Source: Microbacterium sp. AZCO (lineage in GTDB: Bacteria; Actinomycetota; Actinomycetes; Actinomycetales; Microbacteriaceae). From it: a DNA stretch of 64,000 nucleotides. Below, piece after piece: positions 1-8,705 of the stretch. The position numbers were made by a program, and so were the translations under genes. The stretch lies in NCBI RefSeq assembly GCF_039614715.1, contig NZ_CP154857.1, positions 496,001 through 560,000 of the forward strand, written 5' to 3'. The notes under the pieces were generated by a model that did no database searches, was not told the origin of the DNA, and saw only the letters and a list, made by a program, of their open reading frames with translations. The first letter of the stretch is position 1. Each line of letters opens with the position of its first letter.

Positions 1-487
1 CCCAGTGCCCGCCGTCGTCGATGTCGACCCCGACGTCGCGGAGCGCCTTGATCATGGCGCCCATCGGGCGGTGCAGGGCGGTCTCGTGCGCCGTGAGCGT
101 CACTTCGCCCCGCGCGAAGCCGGCGAGCGCCGCGACGAAGCGCATGACGGTGCCGGCCTGCCCGCAGTCGATGACGGCGCCGTCGCGGAGCGGCCAGACC
201 GGCTCCACGATGAGGTCGGGGCCGAACGCGCCGGTGCCCGGCTCGGTCTCGATCGAGACGCCGAGCAGGCGCAGGGCGTCGATCATGCGCGCGGAGTCGT
301 CGGAGTGCAGCGGCGCCATCAGACGGCTCGGGGCGTCCGCGAGGGACGCCAGGATGAGCTCGCGGTTGGTGAGCGACTTCGACCCGGGGACGGTCACGGT
401 GGCGGCCAGCGGACCGCGGGCCACCGGCGCACGCCAGGGACCGCGCGCACCGCGCGGAGGAGAAGGGGAATACCCGTCGGCTGTCAT
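1..487 (-). CDS. aroA: 3-phosphoshikimate 1-carboxyvinyltransferase (EPSP synthase), N-terminal part
   Basis: Joins phosphoenolpyruvate to shikimate-3-phosphate in chorismate synthesis, in the cytoplasm. The 162 visible codons begin at an ATG and run off the left edge, so only the first third or so is present. Family signatures are clear: [18 protein letters not shown] near residues 34-51, where Lys and Ser bind substrate, and [16 protein letters not shown] further on, the 'GTxxR' loop. The gene is divergent from sigR. A TAGGGT hexamer (501 down to 496) ends 8 nt before the ATG and gives a nearly leaderless promoter. In mycobacteria aroA also lies close to the orthologous sigma factor, which supports the assignment. 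Confidence 0.96.
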   Translation of the reverse strand, partial: MTADGYSPSPPRGARGPWRAPVARGPLAATVTVPGSKSLTNRELILASLADAPSRLMAPLHSDDSARMIDALRLLGVSIETEPGTGAFGPDLIVEPVWPLRDGAVIDCGQAGTVMRFVAALAGFARGEVTLTAHETALHRPMGAMIKALRDVGVDIDDGGHW

Positions 488-536
488 CGGTTCCTACCCT
501 AACGAACGGCTTGTTCCAAACCCCGCAGAGGAGACC

Positions 537-1241
537 ATGATCGCAACGCTCGATCGTGAGGTCGTGGACGTCCAGAAGGCCTGGGACGCCCTCGACGTAG
601 ACTGGCGCGTGATGAACGACCAGGCCCCGGCTGAGATCGACGCCCGCGCGCAGTTCGAAGAGCAGGCGCTGCCCTACATGGACCAGCTCTATGCGGCGGC
701 CATGCGGATGACCCGCAACCCGGCCGACGCCGCCGACCTCGTGCAGGAGACCTTCGTGAAGGCGTTCGCCTCGTGGCGGACCTTCACGCAGGGGACCAAC
801 CTCAAGGCGTGGCTGTACCGCATTCTCACGAACGCGTACATCAACACCTATCGCAAGAAGCAGCGCGAGCCGTATCAGGGCACGATCGACGAGCTCGAGG
901 ACTGGCAGCTCGGCGGTGCCGAGTCCACGACCGCGACGAGCACCCGGTCGGCTGAGGCGGAGGCGATCGACCGGATGCCGGCATCCGTCGTGAAGGACGC
1001 GCTGCAGTCGATCCCGGAGGACTTCCGGCTGGCGGTGTACCTCGCAGACGTCGAGGGATTCGCCTACCAGGAGATCGCCGACATCATGAAAACCCCCATC
1101 GGCACGGTCATGAGCCGTCTGCATCGTGGCAGGCGGATGCTTCGTGAACTGCTGGCCGATTACGCGAAGGAGCGCGGCATCGACACCGCGCCCGCCAAGG
1201 AGCGCGGCACCAGGACTGCCGCATCGAGGAGCACGAGATGA
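537..1241 (+). CDS. sigR: ECF RNA polymerase sigma factor, SigR/SigH (thiol-oxidative stress) type
   Basis: A 234-residue ECF sigma factor that would direct RNA polymerase to disulfide- and heat-stress promoters. Region 2 starts near residue 68 ([13 protein letters not shown]) and continues through [18 protein letters not shown]. Region 4 carries the helix-turn-helix [24 protein letters not shown] from residue 177. The ATG at 537 has a good ribosome site (GAGGAG) and gives the usual family length; an internal ATG at 612 is the alternative. The stop overlaps the next start (ATGA) and that gene encodes an RsrA-type anti-sigma factor, which is what identifies the subgroup. A perfect 14-bp palindrome made of GGATGCC and GGCATCC lies inside the gene at 973-986. 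Confidence 0.93.
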   Translation: MIATLDREVVDVQKAWDALDVDWRVMNDQAPAEIDARAQFEEQALPYMDQLYAAAMRMTRNPADAADLVQETFVKAFASWRTFTQGTNLKAWLYRILTNAYINTYRKKQREPYQGTIDELEDWQLGGAESTTATSTRSAEAEAIDRMPASVVKDALQSIPEDFRLAVYLADVEGFAYQEIADIMKTPIGTVMSRLHRGRRMLRELLADYAKERGIDTAPAKERGTRTAASRSTR

Positions 1242-1480
1242 CCGACTGCGGCTGTGAGAAGGCGCGGCGCGACCTGGAGGAGTACCTGCGCAACGAGGTC
1301 TGCAAGACCCAGCACTCCGATATCGCGGAGCATCTCGAGCACTGCGAGGGATGCCGCGACGAGGCCCTCGTCGCCCGCACGCTGACCGACGTGGTTGCGC
1401 GCGCGTGCAAGGAGTCGGCTCCCGAGGAGCTGCGCGACCAGGTGCTGGCGCGCCTGCGCGAGGTGCAGGCCACCCACTGA
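1238..1480 (+). CDS. rsrA: Zinc-binding anti-sigma factor, RsrA/RshA-like (mycothiol system)
   Basis: An 80-residue cytoplasmic anti-sigma factor expected to hold the upstream sigma factor inactive until its cysteines are oxidised. The redox zinc motif HxxxCxxC is present as His32, Cys36, Cys39 (HLEHCEGC). Further cysteines at residues 4, 6 and around 22 resemble the extra cysteines of RsrA. It overlaps the sigma gene by 4 bp, so the two are probably [12 protein letters not shown] a fixed ratio. Disulfide control is known for Streptomyces RsrA and Mycobacterium RshA; here it is inferred from the motif and gene order. Confidence 0.92.
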   Translation: MTDCGCEKARRDLEEYLRNEVCKTQHSDIAEHLEHCEGCRDEALVARTLTDVVARACKESAPEELRDQVLARLREVQATH

Positions 1481-1541
1481 CGCACCGCGCTCTCGCGTGG
1501 CGGATTCTTAGCCGCATCTGAGAGCGCCGTTCGTAGCGTCG

Positions 1542-1561
1542 CCTCGTTTCGAGGAACGAGG
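1542..1561 (+). promoter_or_regulatory. Small hairpin covering the ribosome-binding region of the MprF-like gene
   Basis: CCTCGTT and AACGAGG form a 7-bp inverted repeat around a TCGAGG loop. The right arm ends 5 nt before the GTG start at 1567 and includes the only purine-rich Shine-Dalgarno-like stretch. It could tune [11 protein letters not shown] or act as a weak terminator for the sigma operon. There is no T-run. Confidence 0.3.
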
Positions 1562-1566
1562 GGCCG

Positions 1567-4122
1567 GTGCGTGTGGCGACTGTCGGCAGCGAGAGCGGGC
1601 TGAACCCGCGACGGATCGCACAGGTCGGCGCGCCCCGGACCCGAGCGGTGCTCGCCACGATCCGGCGGACGCCGGTCGCGTTCGGGTTCGCGTTCGTCGT
1701 CCTCGCAACCGCGATCGCGACGGGTGCGATCCGCAGTGCCGAGGTGCCCGACGTCCTCGGCTGGGGGCCGGTCCCGCTCCAGACGCCGACGCGATGGTGG
1801 GCGGTGCTCACGTCGCTCACGGCGCCCGACTCGGCGGTCGATGCACTCCTGTCGGTCGCTCTCGCCCTGACGGTGCTCGTGGCGGCCGAGCGCATCCTCG
1901 GGGCGGCCCGCACGCTGGTGTCGATGGCCGGCGCCGGCGTGGCCGCCCTCGTGCTCGGCGCCGCCGTGCAGAGCGTGCTGGCCGGATTGCCCGCCGTCAG
2001 CGAGGCCGCGACCCAGGAGACCGTGCTGGATCCGGCGATCGCGATCTCGGGCGCCGTGCTGGCGGCATCCGCCCTCGCGTCGGCTCTCTGGCGACGCCGC
2101 ATCCGGGTCGTCGCGTTCGCGGTGCTCGGGATGTTCGCCCTCTACGCCGGCGACGTGGACTCCTGGTACCGGCTCATCGGGGCTCTGTGCGGCCTCGGCA
2201 TCGGGATGCTGTTCGCCCGGGGCGCCGCGCATCGTCCGTGGCATCGCAGCTCGACGAGGGAGACCCGCTCGCTCGTCGCGGTGATCGTGGCCGTGACGGC
2301 CGCCGGCCCCATCGCCGCGCTCATCGCCGGCGGGGGGCGAGGTCCGCTCTCGATGGCGGCCATGTCGTTCGCGCAGTTCGATCAGCAGCTCGTCGACCGC
2401 TGCAGCACCGACTACACGCGGCTGTGCGATCACCAGGTCGCCCTGCTCGTGACGCGGGGCGCGGGTCCCGCGATCCTCGCGGTGGTGCCGCTCGCGCTGC
2501 TGCTCCTCACGGCGTGGGGGCTCAGGTCCGGCCGGCGCGTGGCGTGGGTCATCGGGCTCGTCGTGAATGCCGCGATCGCGGGACTCGCCGTCCTGTCGAT
2601 CATGTTCGGCGACGTCGTCTTCGTCGACCCCGACAACGGCGCCTCGTTCGAGTGGGCGCTGTGGGCGGTGTCCTCGATCGGCGTCCCGGCCGGGGTGATC
2701 GTGCTCCTCGTCGTCACACGTCGGCGGTTCGTCGTGAGTGCGCCTCCGCGCGCGGTGCGGGCGCTGATCGGCGTCGTGGCGGCGACCTTCGCGACCTGCG
2801 TCGCCGTCTTCCTCCTGGTGGAGTCGCTCTTCCCGCGCGCGTTCCGGGTGCGGCCGACGCCGATGGTGCTGCTCGTCGAGGCGGTGCGCAGGTTCGTGCC
2901 GCCCGCGTTCCTGCAGGGCGCCGGTGAGCCGCCCTACCCCCGCGTCGGTGCGGGACTGGTCGTGTACCAGTGGGTCGGGGTGGCCTTCTGGGTCGTCGTG
3001 ATCGTCGCGACGCTGCGGGTGTACCGCGCCGCGTCGAGCCCCGGCGACGCGGAGCCGCACGCGGCAGCGCTGTACCGATCCCTCCTCCGGCGGGGCGGCG
3101 GAACCCTCTCCTTCCTCGGCACGTGGCCCGGCAACGCGCACTGGATCAGCGCCGACCTGCAGGCATCCGTCGCCTACCGCGTCGTCAACGGCGTCGCCCT
3201 CGGCGTCGCCGACCCGGTCTGCACCCCCGCGCGTGCCGAGGCGACGCTGCGGGAGTTCGCGGACTTCGCGATCGGGTGCGGGTGGACGCCGGTCTTCTAC
3301 AGCATCCACGAGGACCATCTGCCCGCTCTTCGCGCCATGGGGTGGCACACGGTGTCGGTCGGCGAGGAGACGGTGATGCCGCTCTCCGACCTCGAGCTGA
3401 CGGGCCGCCAGTGGCAGAAGGTGCGCCAGCCGCTGCAGCGCGCGGAACGGGAGGGGATGACGGCCCAGTGGACGCGATGGCACGACCTGCCGCCCGCGAT
3501 GGCCTCGCAGATCGTCGAGATCAGCGAGCAGTGGGTCGCCGACCGGGGGCTGCCCGAGATGGGGTTCACGATCGGCGGGCTGGAAGAGCTCGCGGACCCG
3601 GACGTCGAGCTGCTGCTCGCCGTCGATCACGACGGCCGTCTGCAGGCCGTGACGAGCTGGATGCCGTGGTGGGAGCAGGGCGCGATCGCGGGCTGGACGC
3701 TCGACTTCATGCGGCGCCGCGAGGATGCCCCGAACGGCGTCATGGAGTTCCTGATCGCGAAGGCCGCCCTGTCGATGAAGGCGCGCGGGGCGGCCGCGCT
3801 GAGTCTCTCCGGCGCTCCCCTCGCGGCTCGTCCCCGCGCCGGATCGGAGGAGTCCACCGGCTTGTCGCGGTTCCTCGGCTGGCTCGCCGCCGTGATGGAG
3901 CCCGTCTACGGGTTCGCGTCGCTCTTCCGGTTCAAGAGCAAGTTCCACCCCGAGTACCGTGCGCTGTACCTCGCCTACGCCGACCCCGTGACTCTTCCGG
4001 CCGTCGGCTCGGCCGTCATGCGGGCGTATCTGCCGGATGCCTCGCCCCGCGAGTTCCTCGCGGCGGTGCGCGGCATCCTCGCCGGGTCGGCGGGCGGACC
4101 GGGAGAGGGAAGAGCGCGATGA
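1567..4122 (+). CDS. MprF-like membrane protein with DUF2156 aminoacyl-lipid synthase domain
   Basis: An 851-residue integral membrane protein. The N-terminal ~480 residues hold about a dozen hydrophobic segments. The C-terminal ~350 residues match the DUF2156 (MprF synthase, GNAT-like) domain, with stretches such as GTWPGNAHWISADLQASVAYRV, PVFYSIHEDHLPALRAMGWHT and FRFKSKFHPEYRALYL. Such enzymes move an amino acid from aminoacyl-tRNA onto phosphatidylglycerol or diacylglycerol and so change surface charge. The GTG start at 1567 is the first in frame. The stop overlaps the esterase start (ATGA), implying coupled function. Which amino acid and lipid are used cannot be read from the sequence; lysyl- and alanyl-lipid are both possible. 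Confidence 0.8.
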   Translation: MRVATVGSESGLNPRRIAQVGAPRTRAVLATIRRTPVAFGFAFVVLATAIATGAIRSAEVPDVLGWGPVPLQTPTRWWAVLTSLTAPDSAVDALLSVALALTVLVAAERILGAARTLVSMAGAGVAALVLGAAVQSVLAGLPAVSEAATQETVLDPAIAISGAVLAASALASALWRRRIRVVAFAVLGMFALYAGDVDSWYRLIGALCGLGIGMLFARGAAHRPWHRSSTRETRSLVAVIVAVTAAGPIAALIAGGGRGPLSMAAMSFAQFDQQLVDRCSTDYTRLCDHQVALLVTRGAGPAILAVVPLALLLLTAWGLRSGRRVAWVIGLVVNAAIAGLAVLSIMFGDVVFVDPDNGASFEWALWAVSSIGVPAGVIVLLVVTRRRFVVSAPPRAVRALIGVVAATFATCVAVFLLVESLFPRAFRVRPTPMVLLVEAVRRFVPPAFLQGAGEPPYPRVGAGLVVYQWVGVAFWVVVIVATLRVYRAASSPGDAEPHAAALYRSLLRRGGGTLSFLGTWPGNAHWISADLQASVAYRVVNGVALGVADPVCTPARAEATLREFADFAIGCGWTPVFYSIHEDHLPALRAMGWHTVSVGEETVMPLSDLELTGRQWQKVRQPLQRAEREGMTAQWTRWHDLPPAMASQIVEISEQWVADRGLPEMGFTIGGLEELADPDVELLLAVDHDGRLQAVTSWMPWWEQGAIAGWTLDFMRRREDAPNGVMEFLIAKAALSMKARGAAALSLSGAPLAARPRAGSEESTGLSRFLGWLAAVMEPVYGFASLFRFKSKFHPEYRALYLAYADPVTLPAVGSAVMRAYLPDASPREFLAAVRGILAGSAGGPGEGRAR

Positions 4123-5441
4123 GCTGGCTCCTGGGGCTCGAGCTGATCGACGGCGGGATCATCCCGTTCTGGGGCCTGCTGACGACGGCGCTCGTCGTGC
4201 TGGTCGTCGTGGCGCGCCGCGGCCGGACGCGGCGGCTCGCGGTGGGAGCCGCGGTGGGCGCCGTCGTCGGGGTCGTGCTCGTGGTGCTCTCCGACGTCTC
4301 GGGCGCGTTCGACGTCGCGCTTCCCGGCCCGACGGCGGCGTGGGTCGCGGTCGGCCTCGCGACGGCGGGCCTCGGCGTCGCGGCGATCACGCAGGCGGGC
4401 TGGGGCGGACGTTCGCTCGCCGCTCTGCTCGTGCTGACCTCCCTCGTGCTGGGCGGACTGGGCGTCAACCGCGAGTTCGGGATCACGCACACCCTCGCCA
4501 CGATCCTCGGCGTGCAGGCGCTGCCGGCTGTGGCACTGCCGGCGCGGACGCCCGCGTCGACCGACCAGAGCCCGATCTCCTCCACGTGGACGCCGCCGGC
4601 GGGCATGCCGGCGAAGGGCGAGGTCGGCGCGCTCTCGGGGGATAGACGCATCCCGTCTCCCGGCTATTCGCCGCGGGATGCCGCGATCTATCTGCCTCCC
4701 GCCGCGCTCGTGGCCCATCCGCCGCGGCTGCCGCTCCTCGTCTTCATGATGGGACAGCCGGGCTCGCCCGATCCCACCGCGCTCGCGAACGCACTCGACG
4801 CCTTCGCCGCGTCGCACCGGGGACTCGCGCCCATCGCGATCGTCGCCGACCAGCTCACGGCGCCCGAGCTCGACCCGGCGTGCCAGGACTCCGCCGCGTA
4901 CGGTGCGGTGTCCAGCTACTTCAACGTGAGCATCCCCGCGTACGCGCGCGCCCACCTCAACGTCCTCGTCGATCCCACGTACTGGGCGATCGGCGGCTAC
5001 TCCAACGGGGGCTCCTGCGCCCTGCTGTTCGGGAGCCGGCATCCCGAGATCTGGGGCAGCATCCTGGATGTCTCGGGCAATCAGTACCCCGGCGACGGCA
5101 GCGACGCGCAGACCATCGCGAAGGTCTTCGCCGGCGACGCCGCGGCGTTCGCGGCCGCGAAGCCCGCGGCCGTCATGGCCGCGCACGCGGGCGACTACGC
5201 CGGCCACACCGCCGTCTTCACGGCGGGCGCCCTCGACACCCGGTACGGACCGGGGCAGCGGGCGAACGCCGCCGCCGCGCGGGCGGCGGGGTTCACGACG
5301 GTCCTGGACATCGTGCCCGGCGCGTCGCACGTCGGGCCTGCGCTGAGCCGCGGGCTCGCGCTGGGTGTCGCCGCGCTCGCGGCGCCGCTGGGACTCGCAC
5401 CCGGGGATCCGGGGCCCTCGGCGCTGGCGCGAGCACCCTGA
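4119..5441 (+). CDS. Membrane-anchored alpha/beta-hydrolase esterase partnered with the MprF-like gene
   Basis: A 440-residue protein with four N-terminal hydrophobic segments (about residues 10-125) followed by an esterase-like alpha/beta-hydrolase domain. The nucleophile elbow GGYSNGG places Ser at residue 295. A likely His lies in PGASHVGP near residue 408, and an Asp should come from the DTRYGPG region. The fold resembles the esterase D/mycolyltransferase group, which includes lipid-aminoacid hydrolases. The ATG overlaps the upstream stop. In Pseudomonas and Corynebacterium, aminoacyl-lipid synthases are accompanied by hydrolases that remove the amino acid again; the same relation is inferred here from the overlap and domain type. 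Confidence 0.75.
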   Translation: MSWLLGLELIDGGIIPFWGLLTTALVVLVVVARRGRTRRLAVGAAVGAVVGVVLVVLSDVSGAFDVALPGPTAAWVAVGLATAGLGVAAITQAGWGGRSLAALLVLTSLVLGGLGVNREFGITHTLATILGVQALPAVALPARTPASTDQSPISSTWTPPAGMPAKGEVGALSGDRRIPSPGYSPRDAAIYLPPAALVAHPPRLPLLVFMMGQPGSPDPTALANALDAFAASHRGLAPIAIVADQLTAPELDPACQDSAAYGAVSSYFNVSIPAYARAHLNVLVDPTYWAIGGYSNGGSCALLFGSRHPEIWGSILDVSGNQYPGDGSDAQTIAKVFAGDAAAFAAAKPAAVMAAHAGDYAGHTAVFTAGALDTRYGPGQRANAAAARAAGFTTVLDIVPGASHVGPALSRGLALGVAALAAPLGLAPGDPGPSALARAP

Positions 5442-5443
5442 CG

Positions 5444-5459
5444 GGCCACGCTGGTGGCC
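5444..5459. terminator. Possible short bidirectional terminator hairpin
   Basis: GGCCAC and GTGGCC form a 6-bp stem with a GCTG loop, in the 59-bp gap between the convergent esterase and diacylglycerol kinase genes. There is no T-tract and the stem is short. Confidence 0.35.
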
Positions 5460-5500
5460 TCGGCCGCACCCGGACGTGAACGTCGTGGGGCCCGCCGGGG

Positions 5501-6406
5501 TCAGGGCGCCGGTGCGAAGACCGTGAGAGCCTGCGGGACCGCCTCGATCGCGAGCGGCAGCGCGCCGATCGGATCGCCGTCGGCGTAGGCGGTGACCCCG
5601 GGGGAGTTCAGGCGCACCGCCGTGACCCGACGCGTCGTGACCTCGGCCGCCGTCGTGTGGGTGCCCTTGTAGGCGCGCAGCATGAGGCGCAGCAGGGAGA
5701 GGCGTCCGGCGGGGCGGATGAGCGTCACGTCGAGGAGACCGTCGGACGGGTCGGCATCGGGACAGATCGGGATGCCGCCCCCGTACATGCTCGTGTTGCC
5801 GACCGTCGCCATGACGAGGTCTCCGTCGACCCGTTCGACCGAGCCGTCGGCGAGCGTCAGTTCGACCTGGAACGGAAGGCCGCGGAGGGTCAGGAACTCG
5901 ATGAGGATCGCGAGGGTGTACCGCGATCCGCCGCGCGGCCACGTCATCGCGTTCGCCCGGTCGTTGACGCGCGAGTCGAAGCCGCTCGCGAGCACGGAGG
6001 CGAAGTGCTGCGTCGAGCTGTCGCCGCGCGTGACGCACGCGAGATCGATCGCCCGCGTGACGCCCGCGGCGACGAGGTCGGCGGCGTCGTCGACGGCGAG
6101 CTCGCGCAGGCCCAGCGCCCCCGCGAAGTCGTTGCCCGTGCCGGACGGCACGATGCCGAGCGGCACGCCGGTGCCCGCGAGCTCCTGCACCGCGAGGCTC
6201 ACGGTGCCGTCGCCGCCGGCGACCACGACGGCCTCCGTGCCGAGGTCGAGCGCGGTGCGCAGCAGCCTGCTCGACTCCGCGGCGCTGCCGCCGCTCACGA
6301 TCGTCGTCTGCACCCCGTGCTCGCGCAGCCGCTCGGCGGCACGCCTCGCGGCGCCGGTGTGCGCGCCGGACCTCGCGGCCGGATTGGCCAGGAGCGTGAC
6401 GTTCAC
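5501..6406 (-). CDS. Diacylglycerol kinase family lipid kinase (DagK/YegS-like)
   Basis: A 301-residue cytoplasmic lipid kinase that phosphorylates diacylglycerol or a related lipid from ATP. The nucleotide loop VVVAGGDGTVS (GGDGT at residues 64-68) and the following PLGIVPSGTGNDFAGALG are diagnostic. YGGGIPICPDADPSDGLLDV and the late YADGDPIG motif complete the C-terminal domain. [11 protein letters not shown] starts at a GTG whose last bases overlap the upstream stop (GTGA), so it is [14 protein letters not shown] the flavoprotein gene. In M. tuberculosis the orthologous pair is Rv2251-Rv2252, and Rv2252 is a lipid kinase tied to phosphatidylinositol mannoside metabolism. Confidence 0.92.
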   Translation of the reverse strand: MNVTLLANPAARSGAHTGAARRAAERLREHGVQTTIVSGGSAAESSRLLRTALDLGTEAVVVAGGDGTVSLAVQELAGTGVPLGIVPSGTGNDFAGALGLRELAVDDAADLVAAGVTRAIDLACVTRGDSSTQHFASVLASGFDSRVNDRANAMTWPRGGSRYTLAILIEFLTLRGLPFQVELTLADGSVERVDGDLVMATVGNTSMYGGGIPICPDADPSDGLLDVTLIRPAGRLSLLRLMLRAYKGTHTTAAEVTTRRVTAVRLNSPGVTAYADGDPIGALPLAIEAVPQALTVFAPAP

Positions 6407-8031
6407 GAGGCGCCGGCCGCCGCCGGCACCAGCACACCGGGGTTCATAATGCCCGTCGGATCGAGCGTCGCCTTGACGGCGCCGAGCACCGCCATGCCGA
6501 GCGGGCCGATCTCGTCCTCGAGGTAGGGCAGGTGGTCGCGGCCGACGGCATGGTGATGTGTGATCGTGCCCCCCGCCTCGCCGATGGCGCGGGATGCGGC
6601 ATCCTTCCCCCTCTTCCACTGCGTGCCGGGATCGGCCGTGAGCGCGGCGACCACCGTGAAGTAGAGCGACGCGCCCGCCGGGTAGACGTGCGAGATGTGG
6701 CACATGACGATGGGCTTGGCGCCCTCGGCCGAGAGGGTCGAGACGAGCGCGTCGGTGACGGCCCGCTTGAGCGCGGGCAGCCGCGCCCAGGTCGTCGCCG
6801 TCTCGAGCGTCTCGGCGAGCACGCCGATGTCGAGCAGCGTGTCGCGGAGGGCGGGGGAGGCGAAGCGGCCGCGCTCCCACGACCGCGCGGGGTCTTCGCC
6901 GCGCGGCTTGCCGCCGTGCGCACGGAGCACGCCGTCGAGGGCCGCGAGGGTCGCCTGGGCCTCGGCCTGCGTCGCCCCTTCGCACGTCGCGACGGCGAGG
7001 GCGCCGCGCAGGCGCGTGAGGTGTCCGCCGAGCGTCGCATTGACGCGGGTCTCGGACTCGTCGCTCAGGCGGAGGACGGTGGGGCGGATGCCGCGCTGCG
7101 TCGCCTCGCGGAAGGCATCGGCCCCGGAGGCGAAGTCGGGGAAGGTCCACGCCCCGTACGCCGTGGCCGCCGGCAGGGGCCTGATGCGCACCGTGATCTC
7201 GGTGAGCACGCCGAACGCGCCCTCGGAGCCCAGGAAGAGCTGACGCAGGTCGGGGCCGGCCGCGCTCGCGGGCGCCCGGCCCAGCCGGAGCTCGCCCGAG
7301 GGCGTCGCGATGCGCAGCGCGTGCACGAGGTCGTCGAAGCGGCCATAGCCGCGCGAGGCCTGGCCGCTCGAGCGGGTCGCGGCGAAGCCGCCGATCGAGG
7401 CGTACCGGAAGCTCTGCGGGAAGTGGCCGAGCGTGAAGCCGCGCTCCGCGAGCAGCTCCTCGGCCTGCGGGCCGGTCGTGCCGGCGCCGAACGTGGCGAG
7501 GAGCGACGTCTTGTCGAGGTCGAGGAGGGCCGCCGTGCGGGCGAGGTCGAGGGCCACGACGGTGCGGTGGGCGCCCGTGACGGGGTCGACGCCTCCGACG
7601 ACGCTCGTCCCGCCGCCGAACGGGACGACCGCGATGCTCCGCGCGACGCAGACAGCGAGCACGTCTGCGACCTCCGCGTGGGTCGCGGGCGAGACGACGG
7701 CGTCGGGCGCGGCCTGGGGATCATCGAGCCGGCGTGCGAGGAGGTCGGGCGTGCTCTTGCCGCCGAGGTGCAGCGCGCGCACGGCGTCGTCGCGCGTCGC
7801 GTTCGCGGCGCCGACCACGGCGGCGAGGGCCTCGAGCTCGGCGTCGCGGAGGCGCGAGGCGGTGAGCGTCGGGCGAGCGCGCCGCGGGACGGGGTGGGCC
7901 TTACCCGGAAGCAGGGCCGCGACGATCGCGCGCGCGCCGGGCGGCAGGTGCGCCGGCTCGTCGCCCCACGCGTCCCAGTCGGAGCGGCCGGCTGGGGAGG
8001 GCACCGCGAGGGGCGCGGTCGACGATGACAT
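6403..8031 (-). CDS. FAD-binding oxidase, alkyl-DHAP synthase-like
   Basis: A 542-residue flavoprotein of the VAO/PCMH family, closest in layout to alkyldihydroxyacetone-phosphate synthase. The FAD-binding half includes VPFGGGTSVVGGVDP, FGAGTTGPQAEELLAERGFTLGHFPQS and IGGFAATRSSGQASRGYGR. The C-terminal half carries THHHAVGRDHLPYLEDEIG near residue 490, equivalent to the HHH motif of AGPS enzymes, and ends DPTGIMNPGVL. In eukaryotes AGPS replaces an acyl chain by an alkyl chain to make ether lipid. Whether this enzyme makes an ether bond is unknown. The ATG at 8031 is preceded by a CATACT -10 (8044 to 8039) at 7 nt. Confidence 0.85.
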   Translation of the reverse strand: MSSSTAPLAVPSPAGRSDWDAWGDEPAHLPPGARAIVAALLPGKAHPVPRRARPTLTASRLRDAELEALAAVVGAANATRDDAVRALHLGGKSTPDLLARRLDDPQAAPDAVVSPATHAEVADVLAVCVARSIAVVPFGGGTSVVGGVDPVTGAHRTVVALDLARTAALLDLDKTSLLATFGAGTTGPQAEELLAERGFTLGHFPQSFRYASIGGFAATRSSGQASRGYGRFDDLVHALRIATPSGELRLGRAPASAAGPDLRQLFLGSEGAFGVLTEITVRIRPLPAATAYGAWTFPDFASGADAFREATQRGIRPTVLRLSDESETRVNATLGGHLTRLRGALAVATCEGATQAEAQATLAALDGVLRAHGGKPRGEDPARSWERGRFASPALRDTLLDIGVLAETLETATTWARLPALKRAVTDALVSTLSAEGAKPIVMCHISHVYPAGASLYFTVVAALTADPGTQWKRGKDAASRAIGEAGGTITHHHAVGRDHLPYLEDEIGPLGMAVLGAVKATLDPTGIMNPGVLVPAAAGAS

Positions 8032-8038
8032 GCGCGAC

Positions 8039-8065
8039 AGTATGACACATTCTGTATGGTTGTCA
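8039..8065. promoter_or_regulatory. Divergent leaderless promoters with candidate TetR operator
   Basis: Only 35 bp separate the flavoprotein start (8031, minus) from the tetR start (8067, plus). Minus-strand -10 CATACT occupies 8044-8039 and plus-strand -10 TATGGT occupies 8055-8060; each ends 6-7 nt before its start codon. An inverted repeat TGACA-N13-TGTCA (8043-8065) covers both elements, the position expected for an autoregulatory TetR operator. Confidence 0.6.
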
Positions 8066-8066
8066 C

Positions 8067-8705
8067 ATGGCATCGACGCCGAGGATCGCGGCACCGGGTT
8101 CGACGCGGCCCACCGCCGCTGGACGGGCATCGCCCGCCCGCAGCCCCGAGACCGAGGAGGCGATCCTCGACGCCGCGCTCGCCGAGCTTCTCGCCCACGG
8201 CATCCGCCGCACGACGGCATCCGATCTCGCCCGCCGTGCCGGCGTCTCGCGACAGACGCTGTACCGCTACTGGCCCGACGCGCAGGCCGTCTTCGCGGCG
8301 CTCGTGACGCGCGAGCTCGTCCGGGCGCTTCCGCCGCGCACCCCGGAGCCGCCGAGCCTCGACGAGCTCGTCGCGCTCCTCGTCGAGACGGCGGACCGGA
8401 TCAGGCGGATGCCGCTCCTCGGCCGCCTCCGCGACACCGACCCCGAGCTGTTCGGCCGCTACGTCTTCACGCGTCTCGGGTCGAGCCAGCGCGCCATCCA
8501 CGCGGACCTCGCGGCACGCCTCGCGCGTGGACAGTCGCAGGGCTTCGTGCGGGCGGGCGACCCCGCACAGCTCGCGGCGATGGTGCTGCTCGTCGTGCAG
8601 TCGGCCGTGCAGTCCGGGCCGCTCGTCGCGGAGTGGCTGCCGGCGGAGAGCTGGACCACCGAGCTGCGTGCCGCGCTTGCGGGCTACCTCGGAGGAGCGT
8701 CGTGA
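8067..8705 (+). CDS. TetR/AcrR family transcriptional regulator of the glpD/flavoprotein locus
   Basis: A 212-residue TetR-type repressor. The DNA-binding helix-turn-helix is clear in residues ~30-75: AILDAALAELLAHGIRRTT followed by DLARRAGVSRQTLYRYWPD. The C-terminal ligand and dimer domain is helical and diverged. The ATG at 8067 fits a leaderless transcript from the TATGGT box 6 nt upstream. It overlaps glpD by 4 bp and faces the flavoprotein-kinase pair, so it probably controls both arms. The ligand is unknown; a lipid or glycerol derivative would suit the neighbours. The mycobacterial counterpart is Rv2250c. Confidence 0.88.
   Translation: MASTPRIAAPGSTRPTAAGRASPARSPETEEAILDAALAELLAHGIRRTTASDLARRAGVSRQTLYRYWPDAQAVFAALVTRELVRALPPRTPEPPSLDELVALLVETADRIRRMPLLGRLRDTDPELFGRYVFTRLGSSQRAIHADLAARLARGQSQGFVRAGDPAQLAAMVLLVVQSAVQSGPLVAEWLPAESWTTELRAALAGYLGGAS

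Noticed and set aside
488..536. SigR-type autoregulatory promoter (GGAAC...GTT) between aroA and sigR
   Set aside because: GGAAC occurs on the aroA strand but no GTT lies at the required ~18-nt spacing on either strand.
1108..3948. Very long minus-strand open frame (946 codons) opposite the MprF-like gene
   Set aside because: Composition is Arg/His/Gly/Pro-rich without motifs, as expected of antisense frames in high-G+C DNA; the plus-strand gene has clear domains.
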